This document shows positions 7,224 through 16,942 of a stretch of 50,207 bases of DNA, piece by piece (positions within the stretch are counted from its first letter, which is position 1; every line of letters starts with the position of its first letter). This DNA is from JABFRJ01 sp031374735 (lineage in GTDB: Bacteria > Pseudomonadota > Alphaproteobacteria > Rhizobiales > Hyphomicrobiaceae), in the NCBI GenBank assembly GCA_031374735.1, contig JANMGQ010000255.1, positions 1 to 50,207 of the forward strand. The letters are read 5' to 3'. A program made the translations under genes and the position numbers. A model generated the notes under the pieces. That model was not told the DNA's origin. It saw nothing but the letters and a program-made list of their open reading frames with translations, and did not search any database.

Positions 7224-7673
7224 ATGCCCGAGTTTACGACACGTCGCCGCGTGCCCTACACGCCCGCCGAGATGTATGCCCTCGTGGCCGATGTTGAGCG
7301 CTATCCAGAGTTCCTGCCGTTGTGCGAGGCGCTGACCGTGCGGACGCGGGCAGCCTACGGCGATGGCGAACAACTCGTTACCGACATGCGCGTCGGCTAC
7401 CAGATGATCCGGGAGCGCATCGGCAGCCGGGTCATCCTAGATCCCTTCACGCCGGCCGTGACCGCCGAGAATGTCGACGGGCCGTTCACACATATGACGA
7501 ATCGCTGGCGCTTTGCTCCTGTTGGCACAGGATGCGAGGTCGAATTCTACATCACGTATGCGTTCAAGAACATGATGCTGCAGATGCTGGTGGGGGGCAT
7601 GTTCGAGCAGGCATACCGCGCTTTCGCCGACGCGTTCGAGCAGCGCGCGCGGGTGGTTTACGGCACGCGGTAG
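7224..7673 (+). CDS. Coq10/RatA-like START-domain protein
   Basis: A 149-residue SRPBCC (START/polyketide-cyclase) domain protein beginning MPEFTTRRRVPYTPAEMY, followed by VADVERYPEFLPLC, the hallmark of the Coq10/RatA family. In alphaproteobacteria and mitochondria this family binds ubiquinone and supports its use in respiration; the E. coli relative RatA was described as a ribosome-association toxin, so automatic labels of 'toxin' should be treated with caution. The ATG at 7224 is chosen because AAAGGAG lies eight bases upstream; a TTG two codons earlier is less likely. It is convergent with bcsS, with 15 bases between stops. Confidence 0.88.
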   Translation: MPEFTTRRRVPYTPAEMYALVADVERYPEFLPLCEALTVRTRAAYGDGEQLVTDMRVGYQMIRERIGSRVILDPFTPAVTAENVDGPFTHMTNRWRFAPVGTGCEVEFYITYAFKNMMLQMLVGGMFEQAYRAFADAFEQRARVVYGTR

Positions 7674-7688
7674 AGGATCGCGGGCGCC

Positions 7689-8546
7689 CTAAAACCGATA
7701 GAGCCACTGAACGGTGCCATAAGCGTGTCCGGCATCTCCGCGCGGCATGGACCATCCACCTGACGCCGAGACCTCATGTAGGCCATTGTCGTAACGCACG
7801 AATGCTCCGACGCGGTGCGTCGCGCCCTCCCGATGTCCAAATGCTGCCGCTTCAAAGCCAAGCGAGACATGCTCAAACGTCCGATCCGCAAGCCGCAAGC
7901 GGTGTGAATAGCTCTTGAACGGCGTCGCAGCCGTCAGATCGAGTGCTGCCCAGTGACGCGGCGTCATGTTGTACCAGATCTCGAGCGCACCTTTTGCGCC
8001 GTGCATTTGGCCCTGCACCAATGTTTCCGGATCGAAGGGCGCGATGGCGACGGCGCTGTGACGATACCCTGCAAACACCTTCAAGGTCAGGTCGCCGGTC
8101 CGCCATTGATAGCCAGCCAGCAGGTCTACAATGCGCGCTTGGCCGCGGAATGTTTGCCAGATCGCAACCCCCGAGGCCGGATCGAAGCGCCGACCAGCGT
8201 AACTATAACCGCTGACGGCTGACACGGCTCGAAGTCGCACGCCGTCCTGGCGGAGGTTTGAAAATGGGGCGTAGGTGGATCCGGTGTACACCGACCAGGT
8301 GCGTCGGAACGCCTCTGCACCTACCCAGCTTTCACGCGATGCCTCTTCAACACTCGCCGTGCCCTCATACCAAGGGGTGGCCAACTCGTCGTCTTCCAGG
8401 TCTTGAGGAGGCAGACCTTGAGGCGGAGCCGCCATCGCGCTTGCTGAAGCGGCGACCGACACAACCAAAGCAAAAGCGACCACAAACACGGCACGCGCAC
8501 AGCGAAGCCAGCTCGAGACCACACAACTCATGGCAGTACGCGCCAT
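7689..8546 (-). CDS. bcsS: BcsS-like cellulose-biosynthesis outer-membrane protein
   Basis: A 285-residue secreted protein. It has an N-terminal signal (residues about 10-40, FVVAFALVVSVAASASAMA) and alternating strands rich in aromatic residues such as SVYTGSTYAPFSNLRQDG and YSYAGRRFDP, ending in QWLYRF with the terminal Phe typical of outer-membrane beta-barrels. The pattern matches the BcsS family found in alphaproteobacterial cellulose gene clusters. No other bcs gene is adjacent, so this copy is an orphan. The ATG at 8546 is preferred over an upstream GTG at 8579. Divergent from zur across 287 bases. Confidence 0.7.
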   Translation of the reverse strand: MARTAMSCVVSSWLRCARAVFVVAFALVVSVAASASAMAAPPQGLPPQDLEDDELATPWYEGTASVEEASRESWVGAEAFRRTWSVYTGSTYAPFSNLRQDGVRLRAVSAVSGYSYAGRRFDPASGVAIWQTFRGQARIVDLLAGYQWRTGDLTLKVFAGYRHSAVAIAPFDPETLVQGQMHGAKGALEIWYNMTPRHWAALDLTAATPFKSYSHRLRLADRTFEHVSLGFEAAAFGHREGATHRVGAFVRYDNGLHEVSASGGWSMPRGDAGHAYGTVQWLYRF

Positions 8547-8808
8547 AAAGTCCCACCAAGAAACGCGGCTGGGACGCACTTCAAATGCGAACCAGACAAC
8601 TCACGATGGCGTTGTCGATGGCCGCACCTACTTTTGACGAGAGAAAATTTGTGCAAAACAAAAAATACGTCTTGAGATAGCAACCAGATTGGGACATTCA
8701 AAGAACCAATGACTTTTAACCACCTTTAGATTGCACTTCAGCCCGCTCCAAACGTACGTACCGAAACCGTCACGCATCAAACCACGTCCTCGCGCCCGCC
8801 GACGGAAT

Positions 8809-8824
8809 GCTGTAACGTTATAGC
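8809..8824. promoter_or_regulatory. Candidate Zur operator upstream of zur-znuCB
   Basis: A 16-base near-palindrome with the perfect core TAACGTTA and GCT...AGC ends lies 10 bases before the first possible zur ATG. Alphaproteobacterial Zur sites are AT-rich dyads containing GTTATA-type half-sites, and GTTATA is present. Autoregulation of the zur-znuCB operon by zinc-loaded Zur is expected, and the position fits. Assignment is by symmetry and place only. Confidence 0.4.
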
Positions 8825-8833
8825 CGCAACATC

Positions 8834-9338
8834 ATGGGCACAGCGATGGTCTCGAACGCCAAATCCAAGCAGCACGACCATCAATCCTGCGTCGTCACAG
8901 CCCTTCAGCGGGCAGAACTAGCGTTTGAAGGACGAGGCATGAAATTGACGCCCTTGCGCCGGCAGGTGTTTGCCGAGATTGCCGGGTCGCACGATGCTGT
9001 TGGGGCTTATGACGTGCTCGACAGTCTGATGCGCAAGACGGGCGAGCGCATGGCGCCGATTTCGGTTTACCGCGCGATCGACGCTTTGCTCGATGTCGGC
9101 GTTGTGCATCGCCTTGAGAGCAAGAACGCCTTTTTTGCCTGCCATACACCACATGCCGGCAAGCGTCACATTGCGATGGTGTGCGAAGCCTGCGGACTTG
9201 TTGCCGAGATCGATGGCACCACAGTTTTTGCTGCAATCGACACAGCGACGAGCCGAATGCCGTTTGTGGTCAAGCGCAGCGTCGTCGAAATCTCGGGCCA
9301 TTGCACGGCCTGCGACCTGCCAGCCGGAGGCAAAGCTC

Positions 9339-9349
<11 letters not shown>
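8834..9349 (+). CDS. zur: Fur-family zinc uptake regulator Zur
   Basis: A 171-residue Fur-family repressor that senses zinc and shuts off high-affinity zinc uptake. It has the winged-helix DNA-binding domain (GMKLTPLRRQVFAEI, ISVYRAIDALLDVGVVHRLE), the regulatory CHTPHAGKRHIAMVC segment and two CxxC structural zinc motifs (VCEACG and HCTACD). The leader before residue 30 includes KQHDHQSC, another possible metal site. The start could be 8834 or the ATG at 8846. It is the first gene of an operon with znuC, whose GTG start lies inside its last codons. A candidate operator lies at 8809-8824. Confidence 0.93.
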
Positions 9350-10252
<903 letters not shown>

Positions 10253-10256
<4 letters not shown>

Positions 10257-11059
10257 CCGATCCGTTCATGCTGCGCGCCATGATGGCTGGGCTCGCGCTC
10301 GCCCTGGTGGCAGCGCCGCTTGGCTGCTTCGTCGTCTGGCGCCGCATGGCCTACTTCGGCGAAACGATCGCCCAGGGCGGCCTGATCGGTATCGCCATCG
10401 GCATCAGTTTTGATATCGATTCGACGGTGGCCGTGCTGGTCACATCGCTCGCAATTGCTCTGCTCCTGCTCGGGCTTCAACGCCAGCGGCTCGTCCCCCT
10501 CGACAGTGTTCTCGGCGTCATGGCCCATGCGGCGCTCGCCATCGGCATCGTCGCAGCGGCCGTGTTCCGCCGGCCCAGCAATGATCTGATCGCCATCCTG
10601 TTCGGTGATATTTACGCGGTATCCATCGCCGATCTTCGCTGGATCATCGGTGGCGGCATCGCGGCGCTCATCGCCTTGGTCTGGATCTGGCGCCCTCTGT
10701 TGTCGATTTCGGTGCACGAAGACCTCGCAGCGGCCGAAGGCGTGGCTGTTGAGCGCACAAAGGCGATCTTCGTGTTCGTGCTGGCAGTCGTCGTGGCCAT
10801 CTCGTTGAAAGTCGTCGGCGCGCTGCTCACCATCGCGTTCCTGATCATGCCCGCGGCGGCCGCGCGGCCATTTTCCGAGACGCCCGAGCAGATGGCATTC
10901 TTCGCGGTGATTTTCGCGGCCTTGGCGGTTGCCTTTGGCCTGTTCGTCTCGGTTTCAAATGACCTGCCGGGCGGGCCGTCTATCGTGCTGGTACTGACGG
11001 TCATGTTCGGCCTCGCCATGATACCCGTCGCCCTCGGGGGACGGCGGCGCGCACCGTGA
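10253..11059 (+). CDS. znuB: Zinc ABC transporter permease ZnuB
   Basis: A 268-residue inner-membrane permease of the ABC-3 family, with about eight hydrophobic helices and the conserved opening MMAGLALALVAAPLGCFVVW, RRMAYFGETIAQGGLIGIA, and VGALLTIAFLIMPAAAARPF near the end. It forms the zinc channel partnered by ZnuC. Its ATG overlaps the znuC stop, giving tight coupling. The periplasmic binding protein ZnuA is not in this operon or elsewhere in the window and must be encoded at another locus. Confidence 0.93.
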
Positions 11060-11120
11060 GGGCTCGTTTTGCGGCGGACGCGGTTGTGGTGTATTCGAGA
11101 TGCCGACCAAGAGGTTTCCG

Positions 11121-11336
11121 ATGACCAAGCTACTCGAACGAGCCATCGAAGGTGTCCGTCAACTGCCTGAGCAGGAACAAGACGATCGTGCAGGGTTTCT
11201 CCTTGCGCACCTCGGCGCTTGGGTCGCCACACCCGACGAAGAAGCAGCCCTGAGCCAAGCCGAGGCTGAAATCGTTGCCGGGAAGGTCGTGCCCGAAGCC
11301 GACATGCGGGCATTCTGGACAAAGCAGCGCTCGTAA
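11121..11336 (+). CDS. Small antitoxin-like protein
   Basis: A 71-residue acidic protein, MTKLLERAIEGVRQLPEQ..., ending EADMRAFWTKQRS. It resembles the small antitoxins paired with RelE/ParE toxins: an N-terminal helix with LPEQEQDD, then a middle rich in Glu and Ala (EEAALSQAEAEIVAG). The ATG at 11121 has AAGAGG at ribosome-binding distance; an ATG at 11100 is possible. The next gene, 15 bases on, is a ParE-like toxin broken by a stop codon, so this antitoxin may now lack a working partner. Confidence 0.75.
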   Translation: MTKLLERAIEGVRQLPEQEQDDRAGFLLAHLGAWVATPDEEAALSQAEAEIVAGKVVPEADMRAFWTKQRS

Positions 11337-11351
11337 CGAGGGGTGTCCCGA

Positions 11352-11636
11352 ATGCTTGCCCTTGGTTATGCGCCACGTGCGATCAGCGATCTGATCGGGA
11401 TTGAGCATCATCTCATGCTCTCAAATCCGCAGGCAATAAGCATCGTGCTATCGCACATCGAAAGTACCATCACACTCCTGCGGCAGTTTCCGTTTGCTGG
11501 CGTAAGGGGCTCTAAAGGGAAACGTCGTCGCATTGCGGTCGTGGACGCGCCGTAACTGATCTACTACACACCTGAGCCGGATCGGATAATCATTATGCAT
11601 GTACGCCACACATCGCGGCGTCCTCTCAAATCGTGA
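11352..11636 (+). pseudogene. ParE/RelE-type toxin interrupted by an in-frame stop
   Basis: The frame from ATG 11352 (a GTG at 11343 is also possible) reads MLALGYAPRAISDLIGIEH, then LLRQFPFAGVRGSK and RRRIAVVDAP, and stops at TAA 11553-11555. In the same frame beyond the stop it continues LIYYTPEPDRIIIMHVRHTS to TGA at 11636. This is exactly the C-terminal strand expected of a ParE toxin (YxxxY...I..V.HxRR). One base change would restore a toxin of about 95 residues, so I call it a nonsense-inactivated toxin. A sequencing error at that base is the alternative. It pairs with the antitoxin just upstream. Confidence 0.8.
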
Positions 11637-11671
11637 TCCATCGCACCTCGCACAGCAGAAGTAGTTGACAG

Positions 11672-12904
11672 ATGCTCAGCCGCCGCGCCTCCACCTCCGT
11701 CTCCATTGGCCGCGTTGGCCATGCCGTTACTGTCGGCGGCACCGCGCCGATCGTCGTGCAATCGATGACCAACACCGATACGGCCGACATCGACGGTACC
11801 GTGAAACAGATTGCATCGCTCGCCCGCGCGGGGTCGGAGCTTGTGCGCATCACCGTTGACCGGGACGAAGCCGCCAAGGCCGTGCCGCACATCCACGAGA
11901 AGCTTCTGAGAATGCGTGTGCACGTGCCCGTGGTGGGCGACTTCCACTACAACGGCCACACATTGCTGACCGACAATCCGGCCTGCGCTGAGGCTCTCGA
12001 CAAATACCGTATCAATCCCGGCAACGTCGGCTTCAAGAACAAGAAGGACAAGCAGTTCGGCACCATCGTCGAGAAGGCTATCGAGTACAAAAAGCCCGTG
12101 CGCATCGGCGTCAACTGGGGCTCGCTCGACCAGGAGCTGCTGACGCATCTGATGGACGAGAACGCCAAGGCGGCTGCTCCAAAGGAGGCTCGTGCGGTGA
12201 TGCACGAAGCCATCGTGCAATCCGCGTTGCTGTCCGCCGCCCGTGCCGAAGAGATCGGTCTTGGCGCCGACCGCATCATCATCTCGGCCAAAGTCTCGGC
12301 CGTGCAGGATCTGATCGCCGTTTACACGCTGCTGGCCCAGCGCTGCCGCTACGCCCTCCACCTCGGACTCACCGAAGCTGGTATGGGCTCCAAGGGGATC
12401 GTCGCCTCAGCTGTCGGCATGGGCGTGCTGCTGCAGCAGGGCATCGGCGACACCATCCGCACCTCGCTCACCCCCGAGCCGGGCGGCGATCGAACGCTGG
12501 AAGTGAAGGTCAGCCAAGAACTGTTGCAGACGATGGGCCTGCGCGCGTTCGCGCCCATCGTCGCCGCCTGTCCCGGCTGCGGGCGCACGACTTCGACCGT
12601 GTTCCAGGAGCTTGCCCGCGACGTGCAGACGATGATCCGCGACCGGATGCCGGATTGGAAAGCCAAATATCCGGGCGTCGAAACACTCAATTTCGCTGTC
12701 ATGGGCTGCATCGTGAATGGCCCCGGCGAGAGCAAGCATGCCGACGTCGGCATCTCGCTGCCCGGCACCGGCGAAACACCGTCAGCACCGGTTTTTATCG
12801 ACGGCAAGAAGGCCATGACCTTGCGCGGCCCGACCATCGCCGCCGACTTCAAGGTGATCGTCGAGGACTACATTGAAAAGCGGTTTGGGCACCGTGCGGG
12901 GTGA
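11672..12904 (+). CDS. ispG: 4-hydroxy-3-methylbut-2-enyl diphosphate synthase (IspG)
   Basis: Penultimate enzyme of the MEP isoprenoid pathway, converting MEcPP to HMBPP using a [4Fe-4S] cluster. The 410-residue protein shows the family N-terminus VTVGGTAPIVVQSMTNTDTA, the TIM-barrel segments RINPGNVGFKNKKDKQF and LHLGLTEAGMGSKGIVAS, and the cluster ligands CPGCGRTT near residue 305 and MGCIVNGPGES near residue 350. All three cysteines are present. Length is normal for the longer proteobacterial form. It is monocistronic as far as can be seen, 35 bases after the broken toxin gene and convergent with a glycosyltransferase gene, 7 bases between stops. Confidence 0.97.
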   Translation: MLSRRASTSVSIGRVGHAVTVGGTAPIVVQSMTNTDTADIDGTVKQIASLARAGSELVRITVDRDEAAKAVPHIHEKLLRMRVHVPVVGDFHYNGHTLLTDNPACAEALDKYRINPGNVGFKNKKDKQFGTIVEKAIEYKKPVRIGVNWGSLDQELLTHLMDENAKAAAPKEARAVMHEAIVQSALLSAARAEEIGLGADRIIISAKVSAVQDLIAVYTLLAQRCRYALHLGLTEAGMGSKGIVASAVGMGVLLQQGIGDTIRTSLTPEPGGDRTLEVKVSQELLQTMGLRAFAPIVAACPGCGRTTSTVFQELARDVQTMIRDRMPDWKAKYPGVETLNFAVMGCIVNGPGESKHADVGISLPGTGETPSAPVFIDGKKAMTLRGPTIAADFKVIVEDYIEKRFGHRAG

Positions 12905-12911
12905 ATGCGCG

Positions 12912-14231
12912 TCACGCTTTCAGCCCAAACAGCACGCCCTTTCGCACCGTCCCAACGCCCAATCGTGTCAACGGCAACCTGAGGCGACCCGCGGCGTAGG
13001 CAGCGGCTTGGAACGCTCGCGCCAGAGAGTCGGTAGAAACAAATCGGTTGGACGCCATCGCCAATTTTGGCGAGGCCGCGAAAGCCATCGCCAGTGCAGG
13101 GTGGCCGGCGACGAAGCGCCACGACGGCGACACGGTCGACAACCCCGCGTTCATGGCGGCAAGTGCCGCCATATCGAGACCATCGATATCTATCAGAATG
13201 CGGCTGCCGCCATCCGCGAGACCGAGCGACGCAGCATGATCAGCATCCACAGCAGCGGACTCTTGTGCAGCTGCTAGGTTCTTCAGCGGGGCGAACCCGG
13301 CGACCGTTTCCATGTCGCTGAGTTGTGCCGCCGCGACGGGCACCACGACATCGACAAATCCCCCTTGACCGAGCACGGCAAGAGCGCCTGCGCCACCGGC
13401 CCGAGGCGCCAAAGCGACAGCCGCCGCCAGGGTCTTTGCCGTGCCACCGAGCAGGCTGCGCGCACCGTCGATACCAAGCACATCAAGCGCACGCTCAAAA
13501 TCTGCGCGCACAAGAACAGGCCTTGCGTAGGTGGTCGCAAACTCATCTGCGTAGCCCGGCGCAAGGTGCCGGCTCTTGAGGCCGTCCTTTACACTCTTCT
13601 GGGCGTCTCCAAAGCGTTGTGTCACGCTCTCAGCATGCAGGCGGCGGACCAGCACGACGGTTTGGGTGTGCCGAAACACGGCGCGATCGGCGAGGAGGCG
13701 CGCATGCAAGTCCATGTCAGCGCCTGCCTGCAGCGCTTCGTCGTAGGGGTGTTTGCGCAACAGCTCCGTGCGATAGGCGGCTGCACCATGGGCAAGGCAG
13801 GCACTGCCGAGCAGCAACCCGTCCAGTGTCGGGACAGCGTGGCCCGGCACGAGCCGCAACAGCGCATCTCGCGCACGCGACGTTACGTTGATCCACGCGC
13901 CACACGTCACCTGCACATCGCCGACAAACGCCGCCACATGATCGGCAATCCGCGACGGCATCATGACGTCATCGTCGTCTTGAACAACAACGATATCGCC
14001 GGTCGCCTTGGCTGTCCCGATGTTGCGCGCCGCACCGAGGCCTTTGCCGCCCGAGCGCATGTAGATGACGTCCGGAAAGCCTTGGCACACGTCGGCCGCC
14101 GCAGTATCGCTGATCGAGTCGTCGATCACGATGATCTCGTCGACTGGCCGGGTTTGAAAAGCCACGCTTGCCAGCGCGTCCCTCAGCAGCGCAGCGCGAT
14201 CGCGGGTCGCAATGATGACGGTGATGCGCAT
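12912..14231 (-). CDS. Family 2 glycosyltransferase
   Basis: A 439-residue cytosolic GT-A fold enzyme using a nucleotide-sugar. The start MRITVIIATRDRAALLRDAL with DEIIVIDDS is the typical GT2 opening. VVVQDDDD at residues 82-88 supplies the DXD metal-binding motif, and GLGAARNIG is the usual helix before it. After about residue 240 there is an Ala-rich region without a recognised domain. The acceptor and sugar are unknown; such enzymes act in cell-surface polysaccharide or glycolipid assembly. The gene is alone: convergent with ispG and divergent from mesaconyl-CoA hydratase across 149 bases. Confidence 0.85.
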   Translation of the reverse strand: MRITVIIATRDRAALLRDALASVAFQTRPVDEIIVIDDSISDTAAADVCQGFPDVIYMRSGGKGLGAARNIGTAKATGDIVVVQDDDDVMMPSRIADHVAAFVGDVQVTCGAWINVTSRARDALLRLVPGHAVPTLDGLLLGSACLAHGAAAYRTELLRKHPYDEALQAGADMDLHARLLADRAVFRHTQTVVLVRRLHAESVTQRFGDAQKSVKDGLKSRHLAPGYADEFATTYARPVLVRADFERALDVLGIDGARSLLGGTAKTLAAAVALAPRAGGAGALAVLGQGGFVDVVVPVAAAQLSDMETVAGFAPLKNLAAAQESAAVDADHAASLGLADGGSRILIDIDGLDMAALAAMNAGLSTVSPSWRFVAGHPALAMAFAASPKLAMASNRFVSTDSLARAFQAAAYAAGRLRLPLTRLGVGTVRKGVLFGLKA

Positions 14232-14380
14232 ATCCGGGCTTGATCCGTGCCTTCAATCGCTGCACCTTAGCAGAGGCTGCCAAAAGGACCACGGCGGAGG
14301 CGAAAGCTGGCACACTACGTCGCCGTGACAGTGGCTTATGTTCAGCGCACAGGGAGCGTGCCCTCAGCCGCGGAGCCGCC

Positions 14381-15463
14381 ATGCCCAGCCCCCAAAAATT
14401 CAGGCCCAAAACCTCACCCGGCAACTTCTTCGAGGATTTTACGGTCGGTCAGATCTTGAACCACGCGACGCCGCGGACTGTGACAGATGGCGATGTCGCC
14501 CTTTACACGGCATTATATGGCTCGCGCTTTGCGATGCAGTCATCGACGCCGTTTGCCAAGGCGGCCGGTTATCTGCGCGCACCTATCGACGATTTGCTGG
14601 TGTTTCACATCGTGTTTGGCAAGACGGTCCCGGACATATCACTGAATGCTGTTGCCAATCTCGGCTATGCCGAATGCCGATTTCTGGCAGCGGTCTTTCC
14701 CGGCGATACGCTGTCATCCGTCAGTGAGGTGATCGGTCTCAGAGAGAACTCATCCGGCGACAGCGGCGTTGTTTATGTGCGCACAACAGGCACGAAAACG
14801 GACTCGGCCACTGGCGCTGAAATAGACTGTTTGTCCTACGTGCGCTGGGTCATGGTGCGCAAGCGCGACAAGGCCAACGCAGCTCCCACGCCAATGGTTC
14901 CCAAACTTGCCGAGCGCGTCGATCCTGCGACGCTCGGCGGAGCGATCCCTGCGCGTTTTGGCACCTACGATGTCGTTTCAGCTGGCAGCGCGCACCGCTG
15001 GGGTGACTATGAGGCCGGCGAGCGCATCGACCATATCGACGGCATGACCATCGAAGAGGCCGAGCATCAATTGGCCACGCGTCTGTATCAGAACACGGCG
15101 AAAGTGCACTTCGACGGCCACGCAGCCAAGAGCACGCGCTTTGGCAAGCGGCTCATCTATGGCGGCGTGGTCATTTCGCTCGCGCGCGCGCTGTCATTCA
15201 ATGGCCTCGGCAACGCATTCCACATTGCGGCGATCAACGGCGGCCGGCATGTGGCGCCGCTGTTTGCAGGCGATACAGTCTATGCCTGGAGCGAGGTGAT
15301 CGAGACGGCTGACATCCCCGGCCGCGCCGATATCGGTGCGCTGCGTACGCGCCTCGTTGCGACCAAGAACCTGCCGACGGCAGGCGTCGTGCTCAAGGCC
15401 GGTGATACCTATACCGATGGCGTGATTCTGGATCTGGATCTTTGGCTGATCTTGCCAAAGTAG
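14381..15463 (+). CDS. mch: Mesaconyl-CoA hydratase (double MaoC hot-dog protein)
   Basis: Hydrates mesaconyl-C1-CoA to beta-methylmalyl-CoA in the ethylmalonyl-CoA pathway, which many alphaproteobacteria use instead of the glyoxylate shunt to grow on acetate or C1/C2 compounds. The 360-residue protein carries two MaoC-type hot-dog halves. The first contains GNFFEDFTVGQILNHATPRT, DVALYTALYGSRF, FGKTVPDISLNAVANLGYAE; the second EHQLATRLYQNTAKVHFD and IAAINGGRHVAPLFAGDTVY. These agree closely with recalled Rhodobacter Mch. The ATG at 14381 has GGAG six bases upstream; a longer open frame exists but is not conserved. No other pathway gene is adjacent. Convergent with ccdA. Confidence 0.88.
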   Translation: MPSPQKFRPKTSPGNFFEDFTVGQILNHATPRTVTDGDVALYTALYGSRFAMQSSTPFAKAAGYLRAPIDDLLVFHIVFGKTVPDISLNAVANLGYAECRFLAAVFPGDTLSSVSEVIGLRENSSGDSGVVYVRTTGTKTDSATGAEIDCLSYVRWVMVRKRDKANAAPTPMVPKLAERVDPATLGGAIPARFGTYDVVSAGSAHRWGDYEAGERIDHIDGMTIEEAEHQLATRLYQNTAKVHFDGHAAKSTRFGKRLIYGGVVISLARALSFNGLGNAFHIAAINGGRHVAPLFAGDTVYAWSEVIETADIPGRADIGALRTRLVATKNLPTAGVVLKAGDTYTDGVILDLDLWLILPK

Positions 15464-15467
15464 GCGC

Positions 15468-16262
15468 TCACCGCCCCTTTTTGCTGATCGCGTCCTGCAG
15501 GCCCTTGAGCGAAATCCAGCCTTCCAGTTCGCCGAGTGCGGGGAAAGTCACCAGCAGCCACTGGCCAAACTGGTTGAGGCCATCGGTCAGGAACAGAATG
15601 CCGGTGACAACCAGCAGCGCGCCCATCACCTTCTCGACCTTGCCGAGATGGCGGCGGAAGCGCTGCATGAAACCAAAGAACGGCCGGATGGCCGCCGCCG
15701 CCAGCAGGAACGGCACGCCGAGCCCAAGCGAGTAGACCAGCAACAGCCACACACCCGTCTTGAGGCTGTTGTCCTGCGCGGCCACCGCCAGGACAGTCGC
15801 CAGCACCGGCCCCACACACGGCGTCCAGCCAAAGGCAAAGGCGAGGCCGATGACATAGGCGCCAGCATAGCTCACACCCTGCACGTCAGCGTGATAGCGT
15901 TTCTCGACATACAGCAGCGGGATGCGCAGCAGCCCGAGGAAATGCAACCCGAACAAGATGATGATGACGCCCGCGATCTTGGCCAGCACATCCTTGTAGG
16001 TCAGCACCACCTGGCCGATCATCGACGCCCCCGCGCCGAGTGCCACGAAGACTGTCGTAAAGCCGAGCACGAAACAGCTGGCCGCCAGCAGCACCTTGCG
16101 CCGGGCCGCGAGATCCAGCTCCTGTCCGTCTGACATGCGTTCAATCGATGTGCCGCCGAGATAGGCGAGATACGGCGGCACCAGCGGCAGCACGCATGGG
16201 CTCAGGAAGCTGACGATCCCGGCCAGGAATACGCCAAACGTGATGTAGAGTTCGCTGCTCAT
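15468..16262 (-). CDS. ccdA: CcdA-type cytochrome c biogenesis / thiol transport protein
   Basis: A 264-residue inner-membrane protein with six hydrophobic helices. It relays electrons from cytosolic thioredoxin across the membrane to reduce apocytochrome c or other periplasmic thiols. The two reactive cysteines are visible in the conserved contexts FLSPCVLPLVPPYLAYLGG (Cys23) and FGWTPCVGPVLATVL. Length and topology fit the CcdA family rather than full-length DsbD. The ATG at 16262 gives the family start MSSELYITFGVFLAG; an ATG four codons upstream is possible. It overlaps nothing, lying five bases from the mch stop in convergent orientation. Confidence 0.92.
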   Translation of the reverse strand: MSSELYITFGVFLAGIVSFLSPCVLPLVPPYLAYLGGTSIERMSDGQELDLAARRKVLLAASCFVLGFTTVFVALGAGASMIGQVVLTYKDVLAKIAGVIIILFGLHFLGLLRIPLLYVEKRYHADVQGVSYAGAYVIGLAFAFGWTPCVGPVLATVLAVAAQDNSLKTGVWLLLVYSLGLGVPFLLAAAAIRPFFGFMQRFRRHLGKVEKVMGALLVVTGILFLTDGLNQFGQWLLVTFPALGELEGWISLKGLQDAISKKGR

Positions 16263-16456
16263 TCTGGCTCCCATGCCCCGCATGAACCGTAAGACAGGTG
16301 TCGGGGTTCACGGCAAGTCAAAGACGCGCGAGCGAGACACGGACAACGGGGCAAGTGCGATGCCCCCGCTTTCTGCAAATGACCAGGAAGCCTTTGACTT
16401 GAACAAGCGTCGCGGGCCATGCGAGGTGCCGGCATCATCTCCGAGGCCAATGCGCG

Positions 16457-16942
16457 ATGTCAGCCAGCCGGCTTCTCCACATCAATGGACAGTCGTACCC
16501 GCTGCTAGCGCCGGGAGACGCGTCCTTGCTCGACGTGCTGCGCAACGACTGCGGACTGATGGCGACACGTTTTGGCTGTGGCGCGGAGAGTTGCGGGGCG
16601 TGCGTGGTGCTGGTCGACGGCAGGACGGTTCACAGCTGTACGCGGCCAGCCGACAGTGTCGTCGGCCATGCCGTGACCACGCTCGAAGGCTTGGCAATCG
16701 ATGGACGCCCGCATCCCCTGCAGCAGGCCTTCATCGATGAGCAAGCGGGCCAGTGCGGCTATTGCCTCTCCGGCATTCTGATGTCGGCAAAAGCGCTCCT
16801 GGACCGCAATTCCAAACCATCCCGCGCTGAGATCGTTGCAGCCCTCGACGGGCATTTGTGTCGCTGCGGTGCGCATGCGCGCATCATCCGCGCCGTCGAG
16901 CGCGCAGCCGTGACACTCGCAGCAACGGCGCACCAGTCATGA
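16457..16942 (+). CDS. Molybdenum hydroxylase small subunit, [2Fe-2S] protein
   Basis: A 161-residue iron-sulfur subunit of the xanthine oxidase/isoquinoline 1-oxidoreductase type, passing electrons from the molybdenum site. The plant-ferredoxin-like cluster is seen as FGCGAESCGACVV followed by HSC, and the second cluster as QAGQCGYC and LCRCGAH, so all eight cysteines are present. The start MSASRLLHINGQSY fits the family. Its TGA overlaps the ATG of the large subunit (ATGA, 16939-16942). No FAD subunit lies nearby, which points to the two-subunit IorAB-like class that donates electrons to a cytochrome. Confidence 0.92.
   Translation: MSASRLLHINGQSYPLLAPGDASLLDVLRNDCGLMATRFGCGAESCGACVVLVDGRTVHSCTRPADSVVGHAVTTLEGLAIDGRPHPLQQAFIDEQAGQCGYCLSGILMSAKALLDRNSKPSRAEIVAALDGHLCRCGAHARIIRAVERAAVTLAATAHQS

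Noticed and set aside
7224..7673. RatA-like toxin of a toxin-antitoxin system
   Set aside because: No partner gene; the START domain with the DVERYPEFLP motif fits a Coq10-like ubiquinone-binding role better.
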